From NCBI GenBank assembly GCA_020634115.1, contig JACKCH010000023.1:8817-72816 (forward strand): DNA of 64,000 bases, read 5' to 3'. The first letter of the stretch is position 1, and every line of letters starts with the position of its first letter. Positions 9,313-18,550 of the stretch are shown in pieces. The position numbers and the translations under genes are program-made. Under the pieces are notes generated by a model. That model saw nothing but the letters and a program-made list of their open reading frames with translations. It ran no database searches and had not been told where the DNA came from. Source of the DNA: Anaerolineaceae bacterium (lineage in GTDB: Bacteria > Chloroflexota > Anaerolineae > Aggregatilineales > Phototrophicaceae).

Positions 9313-9572
9313 GACCGTTTTCTGGCAGCAAATCCTAAAAATGATAGTAATTCACTTTAGCGGGTTAGTATATTAGTTGAATTGTATCATGGAATCCGTG
9401 CCGAACGCACTGAACCATTGGACAGTGGATATCCCCGTTAAATGACCGGGTTCATGTGGGAAAAGGGGGGATCACCGTATCGAAGGCGTTGGGTGAGCAT
9501 GGCGTAAGCGTCAGAATACGGATTAGCGGTTTCGCTAAAATCCACACCATTGTCCATAACAGGAATATGCTC

Positions 9573-10677
9573 ATGGTGATCCACCGTCTGCCATCGCTTG
9601 ACAGGTTCCTCTGGATCGGCTTTCTCATTGGGATTATCCCCGCCATCTACCCGGCTTTCGTTTATATTGATACCCAGGACTCCGTTCGCCCGTTCCTCCT
9701 CCTGGGGGCGATTGCCTGCCTGCACGCCGCCCTGCTGCTGCGCTCTTATAGTGTAGCCATCCGAATTCACCGAGAAACACCCCTCTCGAATGAAACCGGG
9801 GTGACATACCATACCGTCTGGCGGCTGGCTTTTCGCCGGATATGGGGTTGGCATGTTGCTTTTGCCATCCTGCGTCTCGGTTTAGCTGTGGCCTTTGCCC
9901 AGGTCTTGCATACCAGCCTTGCAAGTACTTGTTCTCATCGTGGGCTGTACCCTTTCTGTTTCTGGGTTGTAACTGTATCGGGGCATTCCGCAGATCATCG
10001 CTTTTACAATCGGCCAGTTCGTAGTCGCGTTGGTGACATTAGTCGTCTACAGCGTGTTTGAAGCCGGGTTAAGCAGCGCCCTGGCCGGTTTTGTCATGAA
10101 TCGCTGGCATCGCCCTCCGATACAGGCGAAACATCTCGTTCTGATTGTGGTAGTGCTGCGGGCGGGTCTGGCGGTGGGCGGCTTGGCTGCCTATAACCTA
10201 TTTATTGCGATTAATGAGTGGGCTACTCGGGGTGATGATGCCGCCCTGTGTAGTCTTTTGAGTGAAAGTGACGCGATTGTGGATGACTACTGGGGTGTTG
10301 ATAGCCGGTATCTGAGCAGCATTATGCCGCATATGATGCTGGAAAATGTCGCCATTATCCCCTTCACGCTGGTTGACAACGCGACGTTACTTTCCTCCGA
10401 TCTGATGCGCCAGAGCTGGTATTGGCTGGCGATTGCCCAGCGTATTCCGGCTTTGCTTGGCGGACTGCTGCTCTATATCGGGGTTATTAGGGGCTTTTAC
10501 GGGCATCTTCGGGCGGGTATCCATAGCCCGCCCCTGTGCCTGGTACTTCCCAATTACATCGCCCGTTCCTGTTCGGCGGCCTGTTCCGGCGTGGTGGTTT
10601 CGTCATCTTTGGAGTTTCATCACGCGGAATTGTTCGGCATAGCAAACGAACCCGGCCTTTTCACCGGCTTCCGCTGA
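9573..10677 (+). pseudogene. frameshifted integral membrane protein, unknown
   Basis: Hydrophobic helices run from the ATG at 9573 (AGGAAT 8 bases upstream), e.g. RFLWIGFLIGIIPAIYPAF, then jump frame. Frame 1 is sensible to about 9915; another frame carries a hydrophobic stretch (VLVLIVGCTLSV) up to about 9969; a third frame resumes as PQIIAFTIGQFVVALVTLVVY and runs to about 10500 with four more helices. At least two small indels are therefore needed. The last open frame ends at 10677 and would overlap the convergent PIG-L gene by 75 bases, so the true end is probably near 10600. It resembles polytopic membrane proteins of unknown function. Decay or sequence error are both possible. Confidence 0.5.
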
Positions 10678-11317
10678 CCACTTCCGCACCATCTCCCCCA
10701 CTTCCGGCCCAAGCTGCGATTTATGGCACAGCAGCGACTCGACTTTGCGGTCAATCGTGCTGCTGATGTCCACGTAGGTATCGATCTTATAGCTGAAATT
10801 CACATAGAGTTCGGTCACATCATGCGGCTCGTAACCCTCCGCCAGCAGTTCGGGGAAAATCGGGCGTGTGCCGGCGCTGGGAAAGGTGGCATACAGAGCG
10901 GCTTCGGCAGCGGCCCGGTGGTCGGGGTGGTTGATGTAGCTGTTGTCCACCAGTACGACGGTGGGATCCATACACACCACCCGATATGGCCTGATTTCAC
11001 GAATGAGCCGGGTGAGTTCACGCCGCAGTTCGAGCGTGTGGACGAGTGTGCCGTCGGCATACCCCAGGAAAGCGGACATCCCGCACGCCCACCACCGCTG
11101 CTGCCGCCCGCTGTTCGTCCTGCCGGGTACGCGCCAGTACTTCCAGGTCGGCATCCGGGGCGTTGCTGCCCGCCGCGCCATCGGTGACGATACAGTAGAT
11201 GACTTCTGCGCCTTCGTCCGTCCAGCGGGCGACACTGCCCGCCACGCCGAATTCAATATCGTCCGGGTGGGCGACCACGACCAGTATTTTCATCGGTTCC
11301 CCGTTATTGTTGCTCAT
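10603..11317 (-). pseudogene. PIG-L/LmbE-family deacetylase, one frameshift
   Basis: The N-terminal part holds MKILVVVAHPDDIEFG, the zinc-binding AHPDD motif of the PIG-L (LmbE) family, and VTDGAAGSN. The C-terminal part, in another frame, holds the partner motif NHPDHRAAAEAAL and the family end KSQLGPEVGEMVRKWS. The two halves meet near 11070-11085, where RFLGYADGTL is restored by one small indel. These enzymes remove an acetyl group from N-acetyl-sugars or related conjugates. All metal-binding residues are present, so an active gene hidden by a sequence error is plausible. The start is taken at the ATG of MSNNNGE; a second ATG at MKILVV is possible. A GT4 gene lies just upstream on the same strand, a common pairing in glycoconjugate synthesis. 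Confidence 0.75.
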
Positions 11318-11410
11318 CACACATCCCTCAATCCTGAAAACCAATCCACATTCGTTCCCTCAGGATAGTATTGTGCCGCGCCCCGGTCAAGCGCCATTTG
11401 AAAAATCAGC

Positions 11411-12536
11411 TTACGCCGCCTGTTCCGCTAATTGAGCGGCAATCAGCCGGGCGTAGAGGTCTATGACTTCATCCATCATGGCGGGCCAGGTCTGCGTTTC
11501 GGCAAAGGCGCGGGCGTCTTGTCCCATCTGGGGATACGGGCACGATCTGTAACGATTTGCCGTACACCGTCCACCAGCGCCGGGATGTCCCCGACTCGAA
11601 GGTGTATCCGGTGCGACCTTCTGCACCACATCCGCCACGCCGCCCACCCGTGAGGCCACCACTGGCAGCCCGGCGGCCATCGCTTCCACCACCACCAGCC
11701 CGAATGTCTCCAACGCGGAGGGAAAACGAACACATCGGCACTGGCATACGCCTGGGAGAGCGCCTCGCCCCTGCATATAGCCCATAAAGCGCGTGTTCGT
11801 CCCGGCGAAGTGCCGTTCCAGACTCCGCGGGCCGGGCCGTCCCCGACCAGCGCCAGCCGTGTCCCCGGTACTTTTTCCAGGATCGGGCGCAGGTGGTCAA
11901 GCTGCTTCTCATCGGAAAGCCGCCCCACGTAGAGCAGTACCACATCATCGGGATGTCCGTCGGAGAGTTCGGAACGCATCGCATCACCGTAAAACCGGGG
12001 ATTAAAGCGCCCGCATCCACGCCACGCCCCCACAGCCCCACGTTATGCACGCCCAGCGCCAGCATGTCCCGCTGAATCAGACGTGAAGGCGCTGGTGTAG
12101 TCCGCTTGATTGAACATGAAGCGCGTCAGCCAATCCGTCACCGGCTGATGAAGCCCAGGTTAAAGTGATGCACCAACCGCGCCAGGTCGAGGTGGAACGA
12201 AGCCACTGTGGGGATGCCCAGGTATTTCGCCATCATCATCCCTGCTCCGCCGATCAGCGCCGGGTGGATGAAATGAGCGATGTCCGGGTCGAACTCTTTA
12301 AGCTGGCGATAGGTGGAGAGCGTCGGCGGGCCAACCTTGAGTTCCGGGTATAGGGGCAGCGTTACGCCCGGCACACCGATGACCGGCGTTTCTTTATAGT
12401 GCGTGACGCCCATCTTGGGGGCGACGATCACCGTCTCAATGCCGCGCTCCGTCAGGTGGTCGAGCAGCAGGCAGATCACGGTCACAATGCCATCAATTTT
12501 TGGCAGAAAAGTCTCGGTGAACAGGGCGACACGCAT
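11411..12536 (-). pseudogene. GT4-family glycosyltransferase, several frameshifts
   Basis: The start MRVALFTETFLPKIDGIV has a GGAGGAAA upstream and is the N-terminal acceptor domain of an MshA/PimB-like GT4 enzyme. The first frame is intact to about 12140. After that the match continues by hopping between frames: VVLLYVGRLSDEKQLDHL (start of the nucleotide-sugar domain), LALVGDGPAR, ASADVFVFPSALETFGLVVVEAMAAGLPVVA (the E-x7-E donor site) and the C-terminal DLYARLIAAQLAEQAA ending at 11411. At least four small indels are needed. All expected motifs of a roughly 375-residue enzyme survive, so sequence error is as likely as decay. Confidence 0.75.
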
Positions 12537-12626
12537 AGGCGGTGATTTCCTCCGGCGTTTTGGGCTGGCTTCCGTGTGTTACAACACACCAGCCCCCCAG
12601 AAGTCGCGCGGTTGATCTCCCTGCCG

Positions 12627-13673
12627 TCACGATGCGAGGCTGAACAGTACCTGCGGTTGGCTGCCATCGGCTTGGGTCACGACGATGTCCTCGCTCTTTG
12701 GGGCGTCAAAGCGGGGGCTGATGAAGGCGATTTGTGTCCCGTCCGGCGACCAGGAAGCAGCGAAATAGGCGCGTTCGCCGGGCAGTTGGATGGTGAACGT
12801 ACTACCGTCATCCCGGTTCATCACCGTGAGGTCGCCCCACTTGGAACCGAGCGCCAGGAACAAGAGTTGCTGGCCGTCGGGCGAAACCACCGGCGCACGC
12901 CCATGGTCCCAGACGATTTGCCGCTCCGTGCCGTCTGCGTGAATCTGCTCAATTTGCTCCTTATAGTTGGGTTGCATGGAACAAAACACAATCTGATCGT
13001 CACGGGATGACCAGGAAAGGCTCTGGTAGCTGTCCACGTCGCCGGTATCGGTGAGTTGCTGAAGATGACTGCCGTCCCGATCAATAATGTAAAGGTCGCC
13101 CAGCGCGCTCCCGGCAGATTGCACGACGAAGGCCAGGCGTTGGCTATCCGCTAACCACACCGGACGCGCCGCTCTACCGAAGTTCGTCAACCGCCGCTGG
13201 TCGCTGCCGTCTGCCGCCATCACGTAGAGCGACTGAAATTCATCGCCCTCACGCAGCGACAGAAATGCGATATATTGCCCGTCCGCGGAAGGAACTGGGT
13301 CAATGCCACCCGGAGCATAGTAAGTAGGGCGCCAGCCGACATCCGGTGTGAGCGCGACTCCGGCCTCACCCGATAGCGGCGTCTGGTAAATCTGCGCCTG
13401 GTTGTCGACTTCTAGCACGGAGAGGAGCGCCTGTCCATCCGCTGACCAGGCCGGTGTCAAATTCAGGGGATCGGCATCCGTGATCCGCTGCTGTTCCCCA
13501 TCCAACGTAACGACAAACAGGCCATCCTTGCTTGCAAAGGCCAACGCCTGACCATCCGGCGACCAGGCCAATGCCTGAATCGTGGCCGTAAACCCCCCAG
13601 CCTGCGCCGGAACGACGGCCAGACTCCACACCAGCAACAAACTGATGACGAACAAAAATCGGGCTTTTGACAT
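12627..13673 (-). CDS. secreted TolB-like PD40 beta-propeller
   Basis: The start at 13673 (MSKARFLFV) has GGAGG 6 bases upstream and gives a 348-residue protein; an upstream in-frame extension lacks such a site. Residues 1-25 are a signal peptide ending near VPAQA. Six or so blades follow, each with the PD40 pattern AWSPDGQALAFAS / PVWLADSQRLAFV / ASWSPDGTQIAFIS. Such propellers serve as protein-interaction scaffolds outside the cytoplasmic membrane. No enzyme motif is seen. The gene stands alone, and a tandem ATAAATGAGT word lies about 80-100 bases upstream. Confidence 0.82.
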   Translation of the reverse strand: MSKARFLFVISLLLVWSLAVVPAQAGGFTATIQALAWSPDGQALAFASKDGLFVVTLDGEQQRITDADPLNLTPAWSADGQALLSVLEVDNQAQIYQTPLSGEAGVALTPDVGWRPTYYAPGGIDPVPSADGQYIAFLSLREGDEFQSLYVMAADGSDQRRLTNFGRAARPVWLADSQRLAFVVQSAGSALGDLYIIDRDGSHLQQLTDTGDVDSYQSLSWSSRDDQIVFCSMQPNYKEQIEQIHADGTERQIVWDHGRAPVVSPDGQQLLFLALGSKWGDLTVMNRDDGSTFTIQLPGERAYFAASWSPDGTQIAFISPRFDAPKSEDIVVTQADGSQPQVLFSLAS

Positions 13674-14059
13674 GTAAACCTCCACTATTTTCGGGGTGTA
13701 GGGGCGGCTCGGTGTGACCGACCCAGGGCGCTCCCTTACAACATAAGAGCTACTCATTTATACTCATTTATCCTACACTGAAATCGCTTTTCTGACCCCT
13801 CCACAACCCTCCTTCAAGGGGACGTACGTCCCCGTCTCAGTCGCCGCAAACGGGGTTGGATCTGGTCAAACAGAGCCGACAAGTCGCCCCGCTGGCAGGG
13901 GAGATTTAGAGGGGGTAAAAAAGCCGCAGGTGTGCCCCAATGTGAAGTGTTTATCTTGATACAACACCCTGTGCCACCGCCCCCACCCCACTATAGAAAC
14001 CGGCAGGCCGGGTATGATACACTGCGCCCCTATGGGTATAGAGAGACCGGTAGCACCAC
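13674..14059. other. 386-bp intergenic region
   Basis: It separates divergent genes. Apart from the repeat at 13796-13917 and a TATGATAC word near 14014 without a good -35 box, nothing is recognised. Confidence 0.5.
13796..13917. repeat. CCCTCC...AGAGGGGGT intergenic repeat, copy 1
   Basis: It begins CCCCTCCACAACCCTCC, holds GCCGCAAACGGGG, TCTGGTCAA, GACAAGTCGCCCC, GCTGGCAGGGGAG, and ends ATTTAGAGGGGGT. The ends are imperfect inverted repeats. A second copy with the same words in the same order lies at 52857-52948. Confidence 0.75.
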
Positions 14060-14509
14060 ATGGCAGACCTCATGACATTAGGGATGGTTTTTAGCTGGGC
14101 ATTTTTCTCCTTTTGGAGCGCGATTCCGGCAGGCATAACGCTCCAGATCGCGCCGGGACTGGTGGCACTCACTGTCACCATTAGCTATACCTGCGGTGTG
14201 GTGCTGGTCGTCTCCGCCGGGACGCCGCTGCGGGCGCGCATTGCCCGGCGTATCGAACGTTCAGGGGGAACGAGCCACCCTAACCGAGCGCTGCGGGCAA
14301 TCCAGGCCGCTTGGTCGCGCTTCGGGTTGGTGGGGTTGGGCTTGGTCGCCCCGGTGACTGTCGGCGCTCAGCTCGGCGCGGTCATCGGGCTGACCCTGGG
14401 GGCCAAACCGCTGCGATTGGTCGCGGCCATGACCTTCGGCGCGGCCCTGTGGAGTGCCGCAATCACCCTGGCGATTCTCGCCGGAGTCCTGGCGGTTTCA
14501 GCGGGCTGA
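14060..14509 (+). CDS. small multidrug-export-like membrane protein
   Basis: A 149-residue protein with four or five hydrophobic helices. The central cytoplasmic loop is basic (RARIARRIERSGG). It is followed by RFGLVGLGLVAPVTVGAQLGA and ALWSAAITLAILAGV, a pattern resembling the COG2426 / Sm_multidrug_ex family of small membrane proteins, whose function is poorly known. The assignment rests on this resemblance only. It lies about 100 bases upstream of the pentapeptide gene on the same strand. Confidence 0.55.
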   Translation: MADLMTLGMVFSWAFFSFWSAIPAGITLQIAPGLVALTVTISYTCGVVLVVSAGTPLRARIARRIERSGGTSHPNRALRAIQAAWSRFGLVGLGLVAPVTVGAQLGAVIGLTLGAKPLRLVAAMTFGAALWSAAITLAILAGVLAVSAG

Positions 14510-14612
14510 AGCCGGTTGAATGCCACCGATTAGTTGTGAGTTAGGCCCGGTTGCGGTAACATGACAGTCTATACACAGTGGGCGGTGTACCAACCGTGAT
14601 CTGGAGGAAATA

Positions 14613-15059
14613 ATGGCAGAAATTAACCGTAAAGAACTCGTTCTGGCGTTGATCGGCGCTGGCCCCAACCCCCGGTTGGCGGGCGTAGACCTGAGTGCGC
14701 TCATTATGACTCGGCTGAATATGGAAGGCGCGAACCTGCGCGGTGCGAATCTTCAGGGGTCTACCTGCCGCGAGGCGATCCTGCGCTCCACCAACATGAC
14801 GGGCGTAGACTGCACCGTCGCGCAAATGCAGTATGCCGATTTCAACGGCGCGAATCTGCTGGGCGCGAACTTCACTGGTGCGAATTTGCAGGGCGCGCGG
14901 CTTTCCGGCTCGAACATGCAGAATGCGGTGTTGAACAGTGCGAACCTGCTGGACGCCGATATGCGCGGCGCAAGCGTGAGCGGGGTCAAATTCGATGAAC
15001 GCACCGTCTGGCCGGATGGCAAGGTGGGCAGCCGCAGCAACCCTTCCAATTATGTGTAA
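14613..15059 (+). CDS. pentapeptide-repeat protein
   Basis: A 148-residue cytoplasmic protein with GGAGG about 7 bases before the ATG. After an N-terminal helical cap (residues 1-20) it carries about 20 tandem pentapeptides of the A(D/N)LxG type, e.g. MEGANLRGANLQG and ADFNGANLLGANFTGANLQG. This array folds as a right-handed quadrilateral beta-helix. It ends with a short tail (TVWPDGKVGSRSNPSNYV). Family members include gyrase-protecting mimics, but most are of unknown role, and nothing here points to gyrase. Confidence 0.88.
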   Translation: MAEINRKELVLALIGAGPNPRLAGVDLSALIMTRLNMEGANLRGANLQGSTCREAILRSTNMTGVDCTVAQMQYADFNGANLLGANFTGANLQGARLSGSNMQNAVLNSANLLDADMRGASVSGVKFDERTVWPDGKVGSRSNPSNYV

Positions 15060-15067
15060 GGGATGTC

Positions 15068-15111
15068 ACAAAAAAACAAAGTGAGGGCGTCAACCATATC
15101 ACGTCCTCACT
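15068..15111 (-). terminator. intrinsic terminator, minus strand
   Basis: An 11-bp stem with one G-T pair (AGTGAGGGCGT at 15080-15090 against ACGTCCTCACT at 15101-15111) is followed on the minus strand by a T-rich tract (complement of ACAAAAAAACAAA). It fits the minus-strand gene ending at 15217 and also lies just past the pentapeptide gene's stop. Confidence 0.6.
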
Positions 15112-15216
15112 GTCTCAGGCAGGCAGCCCCGTTGTTACGGGGCAGTTTGTATATTTTCGCAGGTGTGCACAGGTTTGGAAAACACACCGCCACACACCCA
15201 GAATCACTCGAAGCCG

Positions 15217-15594
15217 CTACCAGAACGGATTGTTGGTGTCTTCCGGGATAGCCTCATCCAACGCGGTTTCGACTTCCTCCGGCAGTTCAATCACCAGACT
15301 CTCGGTTTCAAGCTGATCGTGAATCCACAGCCACGCCGCTTCGTGGTCGTAACGCGGGTCAATCGTGACCATCACGCGGTTACTCGGGCGCTGAAAAAAC
15401 GCCGGGCCATTATAGACCACTTGCAGCACGCAGCTCAGGTGACGGACAAACTGAATTACGTCAGGTTCCGCTGTCAGCCAGAAACTCCAGATGCCGCGCT
15501 GCTCGAATGGCTCCGTGATGTGAAAGAGTGCGGGGCGCGGTGGTAAGACTGGTTTTTGTGACGGGTTCTTTTGATCGGCACGTGAAGAAGCCAT
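15217..15594 (-). CDS. hypothetical protein
   Basis: A 125-residue soluble protein taken from the ATG at 15594, which has GGGGGTG upstream; a longer in-frame start at 15633 is less likely. The N-terminus is basic and Pro-rich, the middle reads GIWSFWLTAEPDVIQFVRHLSCVLQVVYNGP, and the C-terminus is acidic (ELPEEVETALDEAIPED). No signal peptide, membrane helix or known motif is visible, and I cannot assign a function. Third-position GC use like its neighbours supports a real gene. Confidence 0.6.
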   Translation of the reverse strand: MASSRADQKNPSQKPVLPPRPALFHITEPFEQRGIWSFWLTAEPDVIQFVRHLSCVLQVVYNGPAFFQRPSNRVMVTIDPRYDHEAAWLWIHDQLETESLVIELPEEVETALDEAIPEDTNNPFW

Positions 15595-15742
15595 ATGCAG
15601 CACCCCCAAACTCTTGTGTGATAAGCGGTACACTCAGCGTACCGGAATCCGGGAATTTGACCAACCCCGCAAAAATAGGGGGATTTGGCGAACACGGGCG
15701 TGCAGGGTCGCGGAAAATCGGGTATGCTCTAATAGATCAGGA

Positions 15743-15832
15743 CATTATGAGTTGCATATATCGAAGCGCCTGACTTGAAATCAAGCGGTCAGCCGTCGGT
15801 GGGCAGTGTGTTCATACCCGCAGCACCACCTT
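15743..15832 (+). tRNA. degenerate tRNA-Ser(UGA)-like relic
   Basis: The segment GAAGCGCCTGACTTGAAATC matches the D-arm end, anticodon stem and loop of a bacterial serine tRNA with loop CTTGAAA (anticodon TGA). The stem CGCCTGA/TCAAGCG pairs with a single mismatch. A T-arm-like GTGTGTTCATACCCGC follows at the right distance for a long variable arm. The acceptor stem and D-loop do not match well, so this looks like a decayed or partial tRNA rather than a working gene. Confidence 0.3.
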
Positions 15833-15838
15833 TACGGA

Positions 15839-15868
15839 GCACTGAAAACTGACTACTGAAAACTGACC
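15839..15868. repeat. short ACTGAAAACTGA repeat, copy 1
   Basis: Two tandem copies of a 12-15-base word (ACTGAAAACTGA with CTACTGAAAACTGACC) lie just before the thermonuclease gene. Related patches occur at 41441-41502 and 53113-53145. Confidence 0.6.
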
Positions 15869-15891
15869 GCGACGAAGGAAACCCGACACCC

Positions 15892-16425
15892 ATGAAACCC
15901 CTCTCTCTGGCCCTGTCTATGCTGTTGGCTGTCCTGTTGGCGGCCTGTACCTTTGGTTTTGACCCATCTTCCACCGCCATACCCGGTGTCACCACTGGCG
16001 GGAGTGCGCCCAGCAATGGCGATACGGCGACCGTAACGCGCATCATTGATGGCGACACGATTGATGTCAGCATGAACGGTCAGACGTACCGGGTGCGCTA
16101 CATCGGTATGAATACCCCGGAAAGCGACCAGGTGTGTTACAGTGAAGCGACCCAGGCGAACGCGCTGTTCGTCCAGGGCAAGACGGTGCGCCTCGTCAAA
16201 GACGTGAGTGACACCGACCAGTACGGACGGCTGCTGCGTTATGTGTACGTGGGCGATCTGTTTGTCAATCAGGCCTTGGTGGAACAGGGATTCGCGGAGG
16301 TCGTCTCGTATCCGCCCGACACCGCCCAGTTTGAGACCTTCAAACGATTGGAGCAACAAGCGGCGGCGGCCAACCGGGGCTGCCACCCCACCGGGATTTT
16401 TGACGACGGCTCATACACACGGTAA
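15892..16425 (+). CDS. thermonuclease-like (SNase) lipoprotein
   Basis: A 177-residue protein with a lipoprotein signal peptide (lipobox LLAAC, Cys at about residue 20), a short Ser/Thr linker, and a full staphylococcal-nuclease domain. The domain opens ATVTRIIDGDTIDV and continues YRVRYIGMNTPES; D and T of the DGDT loop and the arginine of VRYIG match catalytic and calcium-site positions of the family. Then come VRLVKDVSDTDQYGRLLRYV and FVNQALVEQGFAEV. The enzyme would cleave nucleic acid outside the cytoplasmic membrane. Confidence 0.9.
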   Translation: MKPLSLALSMLLAVLLAACTFGFDPSSTAIPGVTTGGSAPSNGDTATVTRIIDGDTIDVSMNGQTYRVRYIGMNTPESDQVCYSEATQANALFVQGKTVRLVKDVSDTDQYGRLLRYVYVGDLFVNQALVEQGFAEVVSYPPDTAQFETFKRLEQQAAAANRGCHPTGIFDDGSYTR

Positions 16426-16470
16426 GTCGTTGCGATGAACGTTTACCGTACCACGCGGAAAACAGGGTAG

Positions 16471-16602
16471 GTAGGGGCATGATAATGCAGTTTCACAATT
16501 CAATACGGATTTCCTGTAGGGACGCCCTTCTGGGCGTCCGCTGGACTACAGAATCGCTCTAAAATAAGGGATTTGTAGGGGCGCACGGCGGTGCGCCCCT
16601 AC
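16471..16602. repeat. cluster of GTAGGGGC-type palindromes
   Basis: Three elements lie head to tail. A half element GTAGGGGCATGATAATGC starts near 16471. GTAGGGACGCCC sits with its arm GGGCGTCC (stem 16520-16527/16532-16539). A perfect 12-bp stem GTAGGGGCGCAC/GTGCGCCCCTAC lies at 16575-16602. They belong to a family also present at 3207-3240, 23816-23892 and 57121-57152, in which the GTAGGGGC ends are shared and the centre varies. Confidence 0.7.
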
Positions 16603-16695
16603 GAGAAACATATCACCGTGCTAATATCTTAAAATGCATTGTCCTGCCCTAGCGCGAAAAGAAACATCCATTCAGGTTCAAAAAAGGAGGTTGTC

Positions 16696-18360
16696 ATGAG
16701 TGCATTGTCCATCCAATGGCCGTCGGCGGCACGACCCGCCAGCATCACCACCCCGTTTGACCCGAAAACTGGTATCGTGGGTATCCATGCGCCGCAAGAC
16801 ACCACCATTTTCGCCGGAGCGGATGGTATGGTGGAGGCGGCAGGGGACGGGTACGTCCAGGTGACATCTGAAAGCTATACCCTGACGTATGCCAATCTCA
16901 AAACCGTCACGGTGCAAGGCGGGCAGTCTGTCGCCGCTGGGGATGCCCTCGGGACATGTGCCGGGCCTGAACTACGGCTGACGCTCTACCAGACCCTTGA
17001 CCCGACAGAGATGCTCGTCGAACCGGATGACAAAGAAACCAAAGAGACGGGAACAATTGAAAAACCGGAAGCAGTGTATGTCGTCCCCAACGTCCGCAGC
17101 GAGTTAAACGTCCGCACCGCGCCCGACTCCTCCGTCCCCAATGTGGTTGGGACGGTCACGCCGCTGGACACCCTGGAATCGCTGGAAGACGCCGATACCA
17201 CCGCCGCCAAACTCGGCAAGAAAGACCAGTGGCTCAAGGTCAGGAATCTCACCGGGACGATTGAAGGTTTCACTGCCGCCTGGCTGCTGGTGCCCTACAC
17301 CGGCCCGATTCCGCCAGAAATCCCCAAACTGCCGGAAACGGGTATCACCGGGATGAATCTGGATTTCTACAACGAGCGCGGCAACCCCGGCCCGGCGCTC
17401 ATGAAAGGGATTGGCTGGGTGCGCGTGAAGTTTAACGTCTCGCTCGACCCTACCAAGCCACACGAAGACGGCGACCCACATCACCGCTACGGCAACACCG
17501 ATATTGAAGGGAAATTCAACTATTACAAGCAGCAGCTTCAGCCGTATGTGGATGCCGGCATGAAGGTGTTGATGGTCTTCACGCACCAACTGTATGGTGA
17601 GGCAGCCCGCAAGCCGGACGGCGGCTTCAAGTACAACTTCGCCGGGATGTATAACGAACCGAAGGCCTGGGACGAATTTATCCCGATTTACGCGGATTTC
17701 GCCAAACGCAGCGCCAAACTGTTCGCCGGGACGGGGCTGGTTCATGCTTACCAGATATGGAATGAGCAGGACACCGCGCCGGAACATGCGCGGGCGGCAG
17801 TCCCAATCAAAGCAACCGACTATGGCCGGATGCTGGCGCAAACCATCCAGGCGATCCGGGAAGTGGATAAAACCACGCCGATCATCACCGGCGGGCATGT
17901 CGGCGGGCCGGTCAGTGGTAAGGCCTACGCCGAAGCCGCGATAAAAGAAATGAAACGAGCCTTCCCGCAAGCGCCGCTGCCGGATGGCATCGCCTGTCAC
18001 TCGTATGGCCGGGCGGGCGTGCTGGATCAGAACGCTAAGACATTCGGCTATGGTCGCTTCGGGCTGATTGATGACGATGTCATCGCCTACAGCCAGGTAC
18101 TCCCTGGCAAACCCATCTGGATTACTGAGTGGGGTGTCCTCGACCAGAGCCGGCCAGAAAGCGACAAGCGCATCGCCCCGACGGACGAAGTGACGGATTA
18201 TGCGGTGAACTTCATCAACAAGCTGAAAGACAAGTTCCCTGGCAAAGTCACATCGGCTATGTGGTACGCCTGGGCGCATTACATGGATAATGGCTACGGC
18301 ATGGTGGATAGGGATGGCAAGCCCAACGGGGATTTACTGAAAAAATTCGCCAAACTGTAA
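16696..18360 (+). CDS. SH3 / glycoside-hydrolase-like protein
   Basis: The ATG at 16696 has GGAGG 5 bases upstream and gives 554 residues. Residues about 1-115 resemble the beta-fold of M23 (lysostaphin-type) domains (IHAPQDTTIFAGADGMVEAA), but the HxH zinc motif is missing, so it is probably a non-catalytic module. Residues about 120-200 are an SH3b domain (RSELNVRTAPDSS). From about residue 215 a TIM-barrel follows with YQIWNEQD and WITEWGVLDQ, where NE and the late glutamate are placed as in clan A glycoside hydrolases. No signal peptide is visible, which is odd for such domains. It may act inside the cell or leave by another route. Confidence 0.7.
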   Translation: MSALSIQWPSAARPASITTPFDPKTGIVGIHAPQDTTIFAGADGMVEAAGDGYVQVTSESYTLTYANLKTVTVQGGQSVAAGDALGTCAGPELRLTLYQTLDPTEMLVEPDDKETKETGTIEKPEAVYVVPNVRSELNVRTAPDSSVPNVVGTVTPLDTLESLEDADTTAAKLGKKDQWLKVRNLTGTIEGFTAAWLLVPYTGPIPPEIPKLPETGITGMNLDFYNERGNPGPALMKGIGWVRVKFNVSLDPTKPHEDGDPHHRYGNTDIEGKFNYYKQQLQPYVDAGMKVLMVFTHQLYGEAARKPDGGFKYNFAGMYNEPKAWDEFIPIYADFAKRSAKLFAGTGLVHAYQIWNEQDTAPEHARAAVPIKATDYGRMLAQTIQAIREVDKTTPIITGGHVGGPVSGKAYAEAAIKEMKRAFPQAPLPDGIACHSYGRAGVLDQNAKTFGYGRFGLIDDDVIAYSQVLPGKPIWITEWGVLDQSRPESDKRIAPTDEVTDYAVNFINKLKDKFPGKVTSAMWYAWAHYMDNGYGMVDRDGKPNGDLLKKFAKL

Positions 18361-18391
18361 GTGGGCCGCGCCTGCAAACGGGAAATTCATA

Positions 18392-18416
18392 AACAGGGGG
18401 TATCACGCCCCCTGTT
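18392..18416 (+). terminator. hairpin after the SH3/GH-like gene
   Basis: A perfect 9-bp stem (AACAGGGGG against CCCCCTGTT, loop TATCACG) lies 32 bases after the stop codon at 18360. It lacks a U-tract, so it could be a weak or factor-assisted terminator or an mRNA 3' stabiliser. Confidence 0.45.
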
Positions 18417-18472
18417 CGCGTTCTGCCGGGAAGGATGTCGCCACCCCACACGTCCCCTGCCTGCCACATGGC

Positions 18473-18501
18473 TTGACAGATTGCCCGTGTACAGATTTAA
18501 T
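18473..18501 (+). promoter_or_regulatory. sigma70-like promoter of the polysaccharide locus
   Basis: TTGACA at 18473-18478 is followed after exactly 17 bases by TTTAAT at 18496-18501 (six of six and five of six matches). It sits about 230 bases upstream of the O-antigen ligase gene and is the best promoter in the window. The long leader includes the GCTAA/CAGCCAG repeat. Confidence 0.6.
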
Positions 18502-18550
18502 TCAGGCTAATTCGCGTTTCATGAACACTTTGGGGAATAGTGGTCGGAAT

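Noticed and set aside
17104..18279. Minus-strand open frame of 391 codons
   Set aside because: It is fully antisense to the SH3/GH-like gene, lacks motifs, is rich in His, Arg and Gln as expected for GC-driven shadow frames, and has no ribosome binding site.
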